From the NCBI GenBank assembly GCA_016946835.1, contig JACVTC010000128.1:442501-465000 (forward strand): DNA of 22,500 nt, written 5' to 3'. The notes beneath the pieces are model-generated. The model was not told the origin of the DNA, made no database searches, and saw only the letters and a program-made list of their open reading frames with translations. The DNA comes from Neocallimastix lanati (nom. inval.) (lineage: Eukaryota; Neocallimastigomycota; Neocallimastigomycetes; Neocallimastigales; Neocallimastigaceae). Positions 1 through 10,841 of this stretch are shown here, piece by piece. Both the position numbers and the translations under genes were made by a program. Positions within the stretch are counted from its first letter, which is position 1. Each line of letters begins with the position of its first letter.

Positions 1-117
1 ATATATATATATATATATATATATATTAAGAAAGAGAAGGTTAATATAATTTTATATCCTACTTGACTTTGTCTAATACATAAATATATAATATCTATAT
101 GTTTCTTTTTTTTTTTT

Positions 118-186
118 TTTTTGTTTTTTTTTTGTTTTTTTTTGTTTTTTTTTGTTTGTTTGTTTGTTTGTTTGTTTGTTTGTTTG
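118..186. repeat. T-rich tract and (TTTG)n microsatellite inside an intron
   Basis: A poly-T run broken by single G residues passes into about nine TTTG units. On the coding (minus) strand it is a CAAA array starting six bases after the GTAAGT donor of the left-edge gene. Reading it as protein gives a Lys/Asn/Thr run, which is an artefact of translating the intron. Confidence 0.8.
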
Positions 187-192
187 ACTTAC

Positions 193-547
193 CAAATTCC
201 GAGTTTTGAGATTGTAGATATAATAATTCCTTACTAAATGAGGTAAATAATTTATCCCAAATGTCTTGATAATAACTATTTAATTCTGGATAAGCAGCCA
301 TGATAGGTGTACTAGTTGCCTCAGATGGTTCTAATTATCCATATTTATATTATTATTAATATTGATTATTAATGGTTATTAATAATATTATATAATAATT
401 ATTTTATATATATATATATAATTATTTATTATGTTTTAAAGCATGAATTTATAATATACCTATATCCACTTCTTTACATATAGATAAAAAGATATCAGTT
501 ATAATATCCAAATATATAATATTGTCTGGCTTTTTTCCACAAATCAT
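193..547 (-). CDS. Partial gene at the left edge, product not recognised (two exons)
   Basis: Read on the minus strand, an open exon runs from an ATG at 547 to 460, with an in-frame TAA just upstream of the ATG. It ends at a GTATAT donor. A second exon runs from 330 (after ATTAG) down to 193 and ends at a strong GTAAGT donor. Both junctions are phase 1, so they join in frame and give about 75 residues. The 129-nt intron between them is typical in size. The joined peptide starts MICGKKPDNIIYLD, continues with a hydrophobic helix-like stretch (ITDIFLSICKEVDIE), then PSEATSTP and the aromatic-rich PELNSYYQDIWDKLF. The exons are GC-richer than their flanks, which supports coding. The ATG at 547 may be the true start, or the exon may begin after the AG near 528. 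I could not place the next exon in 1-192. I do not recognise the family; a weak resemblance to the N-terminus of proteasome subunit Rpn9 is not enough to name it. Confidence 0.5.
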
Positions 548-573
548 TTTGTATATTTATATTTATATATATG

Positions 574-604
<31 letters not shown>

Positions 605-1465
605 TTCGGTTTATATTTTTTTTCTTTTATTAATAATATTGTTGTTGTTATTTATTTATTATTTTTTGTATTATTTTATTCCTTTCTATATCTTATTAAT
701 TTTTATTAATGAATTTTTATTATATTTTATTTAATAAAAATCCTTTCGTTATATCCCAAATAAAAATAAATATATGTGCACGTGTATATAAATAAATAGT
801 AATATATAAAATATATTTATTAGAGACTTCTAAAAAAAATTTTTTTTTTTTTCCTTTCTTTTGTATAGTTCTTATTATAAAATGTATATATACGCTTTGT
901 TCCAAGTAAGTGATAACCAAAATTGTTATGGGAATTAAAAATATTCAAAAATAAAATAATATATAAATTATTATTCTCTATATATTATATTATTATATTT
1001 CAAAATTGTTTTATTGAGATATTATTTGATATTTTTTCTATTAAGTTTGGATTTATTTGTATATATAATATCTATATAAATATATTTATTAATCATTTGA
1101 AAAATTTTTATTAATAATAAAGCATAGCAATAAGGAATTTTTTAAGATTATTAATTCATAATTTTGTAATGTTATATGGTTAAGAGATTATAGTTTGTAA
1201 AAAATTTTTAAATCTTGTATTTAATGTATTGAAATCGTATTTATAAATATTTATATTTCGGTTAATGCGTTTATTTAATATTATTTTTTTTTTTAAAAAA
1301 ATTGAAATTGTTTTATTATTATTTTTTTATTTGTTCTTTAGTATATAAAATATTAATATGGAATATAAGTTGTATAATCAGAACTAAAAATATATTTAAA
1401 GATGTTTATTTTTATTTAAACTAAAACAAAAAAAGAAATATCTTTATTATGATAAAAGTATATGG

Positions 1466-1499
<34 letters not shown>

Positions 1500-2386
1500 A
1501 AAAAAAAAAAATAATAAATAATAAGAATAGTTTTATAAATAAATAATAAATAATTAATTATCATACTAATAGTTATTATATTAATAATTAATAATAATAA
1601 TTTTGTAAAATATTTTTTATATTAAAATATATTTCATCTCATTTTTTCTTTATTTTTCTTTAAAATTGCATAATTAAAGGTAATTAAATATATTAAAATA
1701 AATAAAATAATAATTTACCTCTATATTATTTTAATTTTCTATATAATTTATAATTATATTTTTAAAATTTTTTCAACTAATTTAAATAGATTAAATTTTA
1801 AAATTTAAAATTTATGAAATAAAAATCAAATTGATTATATTATATTATATATTATATATAATATTTAATTAAATTAAAACTTTAATTATTAATTAATTTA
1901 ATGTGTAAAAAATTTCATGATTTTTGATTTTTTATCATGGAGAAATTAAATAAATAGATAAATTAATAACAATTCGAATAAATACCTAAAAATAAATAAT
2001 AGATTGAAGTAGATCATAAGTAAATAGCTTAATCACCCAATAATAAACAATATATATAAATCTATTTATATAATATAATAGTGATAATAAATTTTATATT
2101 TAAATCACTATTTTATTTTATTTTATTATTATTATTATTATTTTGTTTTTTTATGTTATTTTAAATTATAATTTTTCACTTCGCTTTTTTTTTTTTTGTG
2201 AAAAATGGCATTTATTATATTAAATAAAAAAATTATTATGACATATTTAACATATAAAATAGAACATATATTATAATATATCGGTAATACACAAATTAAA
2301 AACATCCTTTTAATACATCATAATATAATAATAAATAATTTGATATATTTATTTATATATTTTATGATTATTAATAATTAGATATT

Positions 2387-2427
<41 letters not shown>

Positions 2428-2429
2428 AA
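548..2429. other. AT-rich intergenic spacer
   Basis: About 1.9 kb of nearly pure A/T with poly-T (1468-1491), poly-A (2387-2425) and TA/TTA microsatellites. Small perfect hairpins occur, for example a 9-bp stem with arms 2171-2179 and 2198-2206 around a poly-T loop. A short GC-richer patch near 868-911 has splice-like borders and is discussed as a finding. No reading frame here has coding character. Confidence 0.6.
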
Positions 2430-3730
2430 CTAGAATTTATGATCAATGGCTTGAATTATATATTATTAATAAAACATATGATTTTTCACATAATAATTGA
2501 TGGAATATATGAAATATATGAAATATAAGCTTCAAATGTATTGAAACATATTGTAATATAATTAATGTATAAAACTCATTATCATAAGATATATTAATAA
2601 AATTGGCATAATTATATACCATATTCACGACTTTAAGCAGATTAAGAATCTCATATGACTCTTAAAAAGATTCTTTGCAAATTTATCATAAGAATCGTAT
2701 GCCGGACACAATATTATGTCAAAGAAAAATAAATTGGAATTTTAAATTATGATAAAAGTTGCTCATTATGTCAGTTTTAAGGAAGACTAATAAAACTGAT
2801 CGAATATTTGAAATGATCAAGATTGTAAAATTGAAGAAACACAAAAAAGTATAAAATAGTTGATAAAAGAGAATTATCATAGGTAAGTAATAAAATTATG
2901 AAAATATATAATAGTATTAATTCATCAGAGAAGGGTACCCTATTAAGTATATATTAGTAAACTCATAATGAAACTTTAGAAACTTAATAATGGACTCTAA
3001 TTATACACAAAGGAATCTACTTAGTAATAAACTATTTCCATCCCATGTATAATACAAAATACAATTTAATAATATACATCGATTATATAAAGATATTAAT
3101 TGTCAAAAAGTTTAATTGGTTAGAATAATATAATTAGTTATAAAAGTAATCAATTTTGATACTCCCAAGACTAGAATTTATCAAGTATACTGATATATAA
3201 CTAACAATTTAATTTAATAGTTCTCGTTAAAACTAAAAAACTAATATATATATAACAGTAAGCTCAAATCTTTAAAGCGGATTATAATTGTGGTGTAAAA
3301 CCCAGTATAGATGAGCAATATATATAATAAGTATTCATAAGTAATATTTCAATTTAAATTATTTTAACAATATTTAAATTGAATTATAGAATTAATATAA
3401 TGTAAAAAAATAATTTTACTCATGGAAAGTTAAAAGTTAATTTAGAATACAAATAGCTAATAGTTTAATTATATCAAATTATTATATTATAAAATTGGAT
3501 AATTTTATACCTACATATTCAACAGTAAACCAGAAATCATTAGGTTTAAAGGGGAATGATAGAATATTGTGAAATATATGAAAAATAAGTTTCAAATATA
3601 TAAGCCACGATGTATTAATATAAAAACATCTATTTTGGAACAATTAAATTCTAGTATCTCTTTATTATAAAATATATTAATAAAGCTGGTATAATTATAA
3701 GCCATAATTTGTAGCAATAATAAATTTAAT
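2430..3730 (-). pseudogene. Decayed repeat-protein gene, probably ankyrin repeats
   Basis: This stretch is clearly GC-richer than the spacer but carries stops in all frames. Parts of the minus strand read like ankyrin units. Around 2655-2580 the frame gives YEILNLL, then YNYANFINISYDNE, matching the usual pattern in which 'H..I...LL...GANIN....G' joins one repeat to the next. Around 3735-3650 it gives SGKLNLLLLQ, then YNYTSFINIFYNKE. A third, more damaged copy lies near 3525-3485, and GFTP (an ankyrin loop signature) appears near 3300. The three sites also match at DNA level; the best pair (2593-2623 and 3673-3703) is 1,080 bp apart. Ankyrin proteins are known to be very numerous in anaerobic gut fungi. 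Stops and frame changes every 20-50 codons mean that no intact protein remains. The family call is tentative. Confidence 0.4.
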
Positions 3731-3734
3731 TTGC

Positions 3735-3990
3735 CACTGGAGCCAGTACGAATTTACGTGGGTTAGGTTATATTGACCTCACTTCAGAGGGAAGCTACGA
3801 ACAGGATAAGCACTCCGAAAAATAGTACTAGAAAAATTCTCAAAAATTGTATACATGTTAGAGGCGCCAATATCTGAACGATACACAGTAAGGTCGTCCA
3901 ATAGGGGCAATTCTGTCTATATGAAAGTGTGTGACTACTACAATATTCCCATTCCTGATGGGGAGGCTGAAACCAAGGGCGGTACACACC
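3735..3990. other. GC-rich island of unknown origin
   Basis: About 250 bp with G+C near 45 percent, unlike anything else in the window, including the two intact genes. It starts near GCCACTGGAGCCAG and ends near GGCGGTACACACCTGAAA, shortly before a poly-A run at 4004-4029. On the plus strand a frame ending at TAA near 3989 contains PIPDGEAETKGGTHLK; an earlier frame contains ATGASTNLRGLGYIDL and stops at 3820-3822. The minus strand is also open for 67 codons (3784-3987). At this GC content, open frames of that length are not surprising. I cannot assign it to a tRNA, rRNA, transposon or known protein. Confidence 0.6.
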
Positions 3991-4691
3991 TGAAATAATA
4001 ATTAAAAAAAAAAAAAAAAAAAAAAAAAATAATAATAATTATTAATTAATCATGATATTATTTATTTTTAGTTATAAAAACAATAAAATTTAATTATATT
4101 AGTATATTAATTGTAATGAATATTTTATTACCAAGAATTTATTTTATTGGATATTTTTTGTTCCATGTGTATATTTTATTTAAATATATTACATCAGTTA
4201 AATTTAGATCATATGTCATTCATTGTATTTATTTTTTCATTTTTATTTTTATTTTATTTTTTTTTTTTTTTTTTATTATTTTAAAATAGTTTTGCTTATA
4301 TTATATTTGTTGATATTAATTATGACTATTTTTTTGAAAAGTTTTTAATTATAAATAATTATTGAATAAAAAAAAAGTTAAACTTGATCAATAAGGAAAA
4401 AATATTTAATATAATTAGAATTAAATAATAACTTATTTCTATCCAGATATACTTTTTTTAATTTTAATATATTTTAAAATTTTTATTATTATTATATTTG
4501 TTATTGAAAATAAATATTATTATTATTATATAAATTATGTTTAAATAGTATTTAAATTTATAATTAAAATCACAATAAAAATTAAAATAGTGATGACAAT
4601 TATAATAATATATTTATTAATATATAAAATTAATAGAAAATTATTTATTTGTTTTTAAAATCATACTATTTTTTTTTTTTGTTTTGTTTTG

Positions 4692-4789
4692 TTTCAAACC
4701 CCTTTAATTAATATTAAAACTAACTGTTAAGCTTTCTCCAATGTGGTGGATTTTAAAATAATGCTTTTCGGAAAAAGTGGAGTTTGAAA
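4692..4789. repeat. 98-bp imperfect inverted repeat (hairpin or small MITE-like element)
   Basis: The ends TTTCAAAC (4692-4699) and GTTTGAAA (4782-4789) are perfect complements. Pairing continues inward through CCCCTTT and AAAGTGGA with two bulges. The interior holds GC-richer sequence (CTTTCTCCAATGTGGTGGA) and a second mini-hairpin, CTTTTCGGAAAAAG. No clear target-site duplication is visible. Confidence 0.5.
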
Positions 4790-4891
4790 TTATTAATAAA
4801 TAAATAATAGTAATAAATAATAAAATATTAACAATAATAACAATAATTAATAAAACAATAATTATAGTAACTATAATAATAATGATTATAC

Positions 4892-4933
<42 letters not shown>

Positions 4934-4988
4934 TGAATATGATGTTTATAATTAATAAAATTTTAATATTTAGACTTTACATATTTAT

Positions 4989-5168
4989 TTATGGGCAATA
5001 ATTTTTTTTTTCTTTTTTAATTTTTAATTCTTTTATATTTTCAATAAATATTGATTATTCAGTTTTTTAATATACTAACTATATAAAGTGCTAATAATAA
5101 ATTTTAATATTTATTGAAAATATAAAAGAATTAAAAATTAAAAAAAAAAAAAAAAATTATTGACCATA
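4989..5168. repeat. Long inverted repeat, 57-bp arms
   Basis: The left arm 4996-5052 and the right arm 5106-5162 are close to exact reverse complements around a 53-bp loop. Each starts or ends with a homopolymer block joined to TTTTAATTTTTAATTC or its complement. Weaker pairing extends outward (ATGGGCAATA against TTGACCATAT). The length, symmetry and lack of an open frame resemble a MITE or a fold-back element. A transcript would form a long hairpin. Confidence 0.8.
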
Positions 5169-6120
5169 TAAAAATATTTAAAAATATTTAGAATTAATAG
5201 GAATCAATGAAAAAGTTTTTAAAAATTAGAATTTTATTAATTATCATTTTACTAATAATATATCATAGTGAAAAATGTTTATATATTTGACAATCCAGGT
5301 TATATATTTAATAAATAAATATAATAAATACGATTTATCTTTAAAAGATTATTTTATAATTATTATTATTATTATCAAAATAAGATTCATGTTTTTAAAT
5401 AAAAATATATTAATTTTTTATTTTATTTTATTAGGAACTTTAAATTTTATTAATATCAATTATAATAAATATTATTAAGAAATATTATATCTAGTAATAA
5501 TATCTAGTAATAATGTTTATTTTTTTATTTTAATAAAATTCAAAGTATATAATATTAATAATATATTAACAAAATATTAATTATTTAATATTGATATTGA
5601 TATTTTATTATTAAAATTATTTATTAATTATTTATTATTTATTTATTTTTTTTTTGAAATTATTTTATATTTTAATGTTTTTTAAAAAAAATATTTAATT
5701 ATTTGTATAAAAATTTTTATTATCTGCTATTTATTATTTAAAAATTGCTAAAGAAATTAGCTATTTAATTATTATTTGTTATTTATTTATTTAAAATGTA
5801 TAAAAATATTAAAATAATGTGGCGTTAAATTACAATTTTACATGCCATTTTCGGAAATGCACTACTTATACTTTCTATATATATATGAAATTTTTGTATT
5901 CTATTATTTAGATATTTAAATCAAAAATATTACATTAACTTAATTATATAAAACGCCATACATAATGTTACAATTGATAAAACCGAAGTATTTATAAAAC
6001 AAAAAATCAAAAAAATTTTTTTATTTGATTTTTATATTAATATGTTTATATTAATAATTGATTTTAAATATTTAAATTTTTATTATTTAAAGTTTTAATT
6101 ATTTGAATTTAGGGTATTTA

Positions 6121-6171
6121 ACTAATAATTTAAATACTTCCATATACATATGGAAGTATTTACTAATAATT
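6121..6171. repeat. Palindrome flanked by 10-bp direct repeats
   Basis: Arms 6132-6145 (AAATACTTCCATAT) and 6148-6161 (ATATGGAAGTATTT) form a perfect 14-bp stem with a 2-base centre. ACTAATAATT occurs directly on both sides, at 6121-6130 and 6162-6171. The arrangement looks like a tiny inserted element with its target-site duplication, but it may be chance in such AT-rich DNA. Confidence 0.75.
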
Positions 6172-6978
6172 ATTAAGATAATTTTTTTTTTTAATATGTC
6201 TTTTTTATAATTTTTTTCTTTATTAAATATATAAAATTCAATAACAATAAAAAAAATATTATGTTTATATGGAAAGTATATATATATATTTATTAATTAT
6301 AATAAATGAAAAACTTAAATATATATCTATTTTTTATTATTATATATGATAAAGTTTTTTACGAAAAACAAAATTAAGTTAAAGTATTGTATTTAACTAT
6401 TTAAATATAATTTTTTATATATTTTATTTTTAATTATTATTATCAATTAATATATATAATTTTTTTAATTATATTCTTATAATTTATTTAATATTTAAAA
6501 ATATTATCTTGTTATATAATCTAATCGTAACTTTATTTTTGTGTTTTATACTAAAACATTAATATTATTATATTTATAATTGGTATTTAATTTAATTTAT
6601 CTTTAAATGAAATCTTTTTTATTTTTTTTATTTTTTTTTTTATTTTTCTAACTTTAAATTCCTAAATTGAAATATAATAATTTGATAATTATTTTATATT
6701 ATGAAAGATAACATAAAAATAATTAATAGATTTGTTTTTTGATGAAATATTATAATATTTATTTTGAATTAATTTTTTATTTCAAAAAATTTATTTCTAG
6801 TTTTTTTTATATATTTTTATTATGTTGAAAAAGGATCTTCTTTCTTTTTTTCTTTTTTTTTTTTTATTAAAATTTACATATATATATATTTTTTGTTATT
6901 TTGTTTATTATTATTATTTCATTAATATTATATATTTATTTATTGATTTCTCATTTTAAATTATTAATAATATTTTAA

Positions 6979-7018
<40 letters not shown>

Positions 7019-8704
7019 GTAAAATAAAAGATAAATATAAATATATATAACACATATATATATGCATTTAAATACTATATTAAAAATATATAAAGAAAAA
7101 TATAAATTAATTAATTGATATAATAAAAGTAAATATATTTATACAAAATAATTGCATTGCTTTTATTAAATGTATTTTATATATTAATAAAATAATATAA
7201 TATATAGATTTTTTATTTAATTTTTAGATTTTAATAATATATATTTTCGGTAATTTTTTTTTAAATTTTTTTTTATATATATTGAAATAGAAAATATATA
7301 TATAAGTAATTTAAATAAAATAATCAATTATTATAATAGAAATGAATATTATTTCTTAACAGTTTTTAACCTTTTTTTTTTTATTTTATTTTTATATCTA
7401 ATTTTTTTTTATAATTAAATTTATAAATATATATAAATTGTTAAAAACTAATATTTACGTTCTAATTTTATTTTATAAAAGTATTAATTGAAAAAAAAAA
7501 AAAGATTAAGCGTGCCCATAATTGTATATTAAACTTCTTTTTTATATATTTATATTCTTTTTTTATATAAAAATATATAAATACTTTTTTTATTCCATTT
7601 ACACATAAAATATATATAAAAGTACATTAATAAACTAATATATCCAATCAAATTAAATTTATAGAATATTTATAAATGTGAATGTCAGTAACCATTCATC
7701 TTTGATGGATCATCCATATTTCAATAAATAAATAATTTATAAAATATTTTGTTATATATATATTTTTTTTTTTGAATTATATATAATATGCATTTAAATT
7801 ATTATTTATTTACATCACAATAATTTATATATTTATTTATTTATTTTTTTATTTTTTTTTTTAACAAATTTAATTAAATATATTATTAATATACATTAAA
7901 TTCTTATATGAAAATATATGAAAGTAAATTATATATATATTTTATTATTGAATTACATAATTAAATTTCCTTTTCTATATATAATTTATTATTTTTAAAA
8001 TATTATTAATAAAAATATTTTTTTATATAACTAGAATATAAATAATAGTATAATTGTTAGTTCATTATTTAAATCATTTTACTATTTAATATAGCAGCTA
8101 ACATTAACATAATTAACAAAGTTAATCTCATTTAAATAGTATAATTAAGATTTATCAAAAAATAAGAAAAAAAAATTTTTTTGTTCTTTTTTTTTTAAAT
8201 TATAAAAAAATTTATAATAAATCCATAAATTACATAATATTTCAAAAGCCATTTTTATTCCTACAATTTTTCAAAAAAAAATTTTTTTCTTTTTATATAT
8301 ATATATATATTTTAGAAATATATATAAAATATATAATATTTTTAAAAAAACTTTTTTTTTTATTTCTTTTCACTATCTTTATTTTTTTATTTTTCATTAT
8401 TTATTTATTTATTTATTTTTATTTATTTTTTTTTTTTTTTTTAGCTATTTATTAAAATAAAAAAAATTTTTTAATTATTTTCTATTAGTCGTTATATATA
8501 TATAAGTTGTATTTTAAAAATAATATATATTAATAGAGTCAAAGTCAAATGTTAGTTATTAATATATTATTCATTTTAATATAAATAATTTTTTTTCCTT
8601 ATCTAGTTATATATACTTTGGAGAACAATAGATTTTTTATGTTGTTTGACAGAAATAAAAAAACATTTTTTTTTATTCAACATAAATATTACATTAAATA
8701 TATC

Positions 8705-8706
<2 letters not shown>

Positions 8707-8757
<51 letters not shown>
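8707..8757. repeat. (AAT)n microsatellite
   Basis: About 17 uninterrupted AAT/TAA units. On the minus strand it reads as a poly-Leu run, which has no support as a gene. Confidence 0.9.
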
Positions 8758-8760
<3 letters not shown>

Positions 8761-8790
8761 TAAAATACAATAGAATATAAAATTTCAGTT

Positions 8791-8864
8791 TGGAATATTT
8801 AGTGCTAGTAAAAAAAAAAAAATACAAGTGGAATATTTAGTGCTAGTAAAAAAAAAATACAAGA
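8791..8864. repeat. Two tandem copies of a 36-38 bp unit
   Basis: The unit TGGAATATTTAGTGCTAGTA, followed by a poly-A run and TACAAG, occurs at 8791-8828 and again at 8829-8864. The copies differ only in A-run length. A third partial start (GGAATATT) lies at 8873-8880. This is a recent local duplication with no coding potential. Confidence 0.85.
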
Positions 8865-10830
8865 AAAAGTAAGGAATATTATATACATATTTTATATGAT
8901 AATAAATCAAAATGATACAAAAAAAAAATAGTAACAATAATAATTTATATAAAATATAAAAAATAAAGTAAAATGATTAAATACCATTATCAATCAAATC
9001 AATTATAATGATTAAATTCAAACAATAATATAAGTAATACCATCATTATTAAATAATTGTAATTGTAACAATAATAAAAATATATATATAAACAATAATA
9101 ATTAAACGAATTAAAATAATATAATAATTTTTGATAAAGTATAAATCAAAATTGAATATTTTATATATTATAAGTAAATAATATAAATACAAAACAAAAA
9201 AAAAAAAAAAATAGTATTTATTATAATTTTTAACCAATCTTCAAAGTGATATTACTTATAAACGCATTTATTTTTATTATTATTTTTAATTAAATTAATT
9301 ATATAATTAACATATTTTTTTTTATCATTAAATTTTGTTATATATATAATTTTTTTTTTCATTGAAGTATTTTACAAACACATTTATCTTTGAAAAAAAA
9401 GAGGAATTTACATATATTACTAAAGATATTATAGAATAATTAAATAAAGGTAAAATAATTTTTTCTATATATATATAATAATTTAAAATAATGTGAATTT
9501 TTTAATTCAAATTAATTATTATCCAAAAATATTAAATTCGAGAATTTATATTGATAAAAAAAAGTCTATCCTTAAATTTTATTTTATTTTTATTTTTTTT
9601 ATTTTTTTTTTTTAAAATTAAACACTACTTTTATAATTTTTATATATAAATATGAAAATTTTAAATTTTCATAAAATTAAGTGAACATCTAATTTTTATT
9701 TATTTATTTTTTATTTAAATTAGTGTTTTAGTAATTAAGTCATTTAACTATAAAAAATATTAAAAAAAAATAAAAGTCCGTCAAACAATATTAATATTGA
9801 AAAAAAATTTTTTTCCAAAAAATTTTTTAATAAATATATCAAAATAATGATAGAAATAAAAAAAATACAAGAAAAAAAAAAAAAATAAATAATAAAACAA
9901 AATAAATATAATGTATTTTTAATATAAATAAACAAAACACCATCGCTATAATATATAAATAATTAAAAAGAGATACGTTAGTAAAAAAAAAAAATTTTTT
10001 TTTTTCAAAGACATAAAAGATATAGTTAAAACCAAAACCTTTTATCGAAAATAATTCTATCAAATTTAACACAAATGTATTTAATAAACTACTAATCATA
10101 TTTATTGACTTCATTATTTAATAAAAATAATTAAATTGAAGAATAATTAAAATTATTAATGGAGAAAAAATATTTATAATTAAATACTTAAATAGTAAAT
10201 AATAATAAATAATAATAAATAACATAATAATAAATAATAATGATGATGAATCATGATATGTATAAATAAAAAAATAATAGTACATAACAGTAATAATACA
10301 TAGTAATAATAATAATAATTTATTCAATGAGAATTGACTTTAAATTTATGGATTATACATTTTATTTAATTAAATTTAAAATTTTATTGTATATTTTCAT
10401 ATAATTATTTTAATTAAATTGTATATTATTAATATATTATTAATATATGGAAATACAGATTTTAAATTTTTTTTTTTTCGATTTATTTTCAATATAATTT
10501 TTTTTCTGATAAAAATTTTTACTTCAATATTATTTAAAAGTTTTTATTTTTTTTTAAAAAAATTTTTTTTATATACAATCTCAATTTATATATTTATAAA
10601 ATAACTAATTAAATTTTATATTATTTTAATATTAAAAAATAAAAAAATATATATAAATATATGATAAATAATACAATATTAAGTTATCAAAATAAATATA
10701 TTTACAATATATCATTCTTTAAAAAAAAAAAAAAAATATTCTAATACGATAATTGAAAAAAAAGGCTTATAAATTATTATGAAAATAAATAATTAGAATT
10801 AATTTAATTATATTAAAGAAGTAATAAGTA
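8865..10830. other. AT-rich intergenic region without a supported gene
   Basis: Continuous A/T-rich DNA with trinucleotide runs, for example around 10200-10320, and poly-A/T tracts. Frames of 60-90 codons on the minus strand (such as 9839-10114 and 10118-10327) consist mostly of Phe, Ile, Tyr, Leu and Asn, as expected from translating random A/T. I see no conserved motif. Confidence 0.6.
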
Positions 10831-10841
10831 AACATTATCGT

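Larger units (their letters stand above)
3991..8700. other. AT-rich intergenic region without a supported gene
   Basis: Almost pure A/T, with long homopolymers (poly-A 4004-4029; poly-T 6981-7015), an AAT microsatellite (4899-4930) and many short poly-T runs. It contains the inverted repeats listed separately at 4692-4789, 4989-5168 and 6121-6171. Short open frames, such as 5275-5478, are poor in G and C, consist mostly of Ile/Phe/Tyr/Asn and have no splice support, so I do not call them genes. A small patch at 7679-7725 is GC-richer and can fold into two short hairpins. Confidence 0.6.

Noticed and set aside
522-734. Plus-strand open frame rich in Tyr/Ile/Phe
   Set aside because: It translates TA and T repeats and runs antisense to the proposed minus-strand exon; no splice or composition support.
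3717-3822. ATGAS-like motif (ATGASTNL) suggesting a retroelement aspartic protease
   Set aside because: The catalytic Asp is absent, the frame stops after 35 codons, and no other retroelement domain follows.
3784-3987. 67-codon minus-strand open frame in the GC-rich island
   Set aside because: At 45 percent GC, open frames of this length are expected by chance; both strands are open and neither resembles a known family.
8603-8827. Minus-strand open frame with a poly-Leu run
   Set aside because: This is the AAT microsatellite read in reverse.
8791-8880. Tandem repeats considered as a CRISPR array
   Set aside because: Units are directly adjacent with no unique spacers, and the genome is eukaryotic.
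9839-10114. 91-codon minus-strand open frame with membrane-like composition
   Set aside because: Phe/Ile/Leu/Tyr richness is the automatic result of translating A/T DNA; no conserved residues, and composition equals the flanks.
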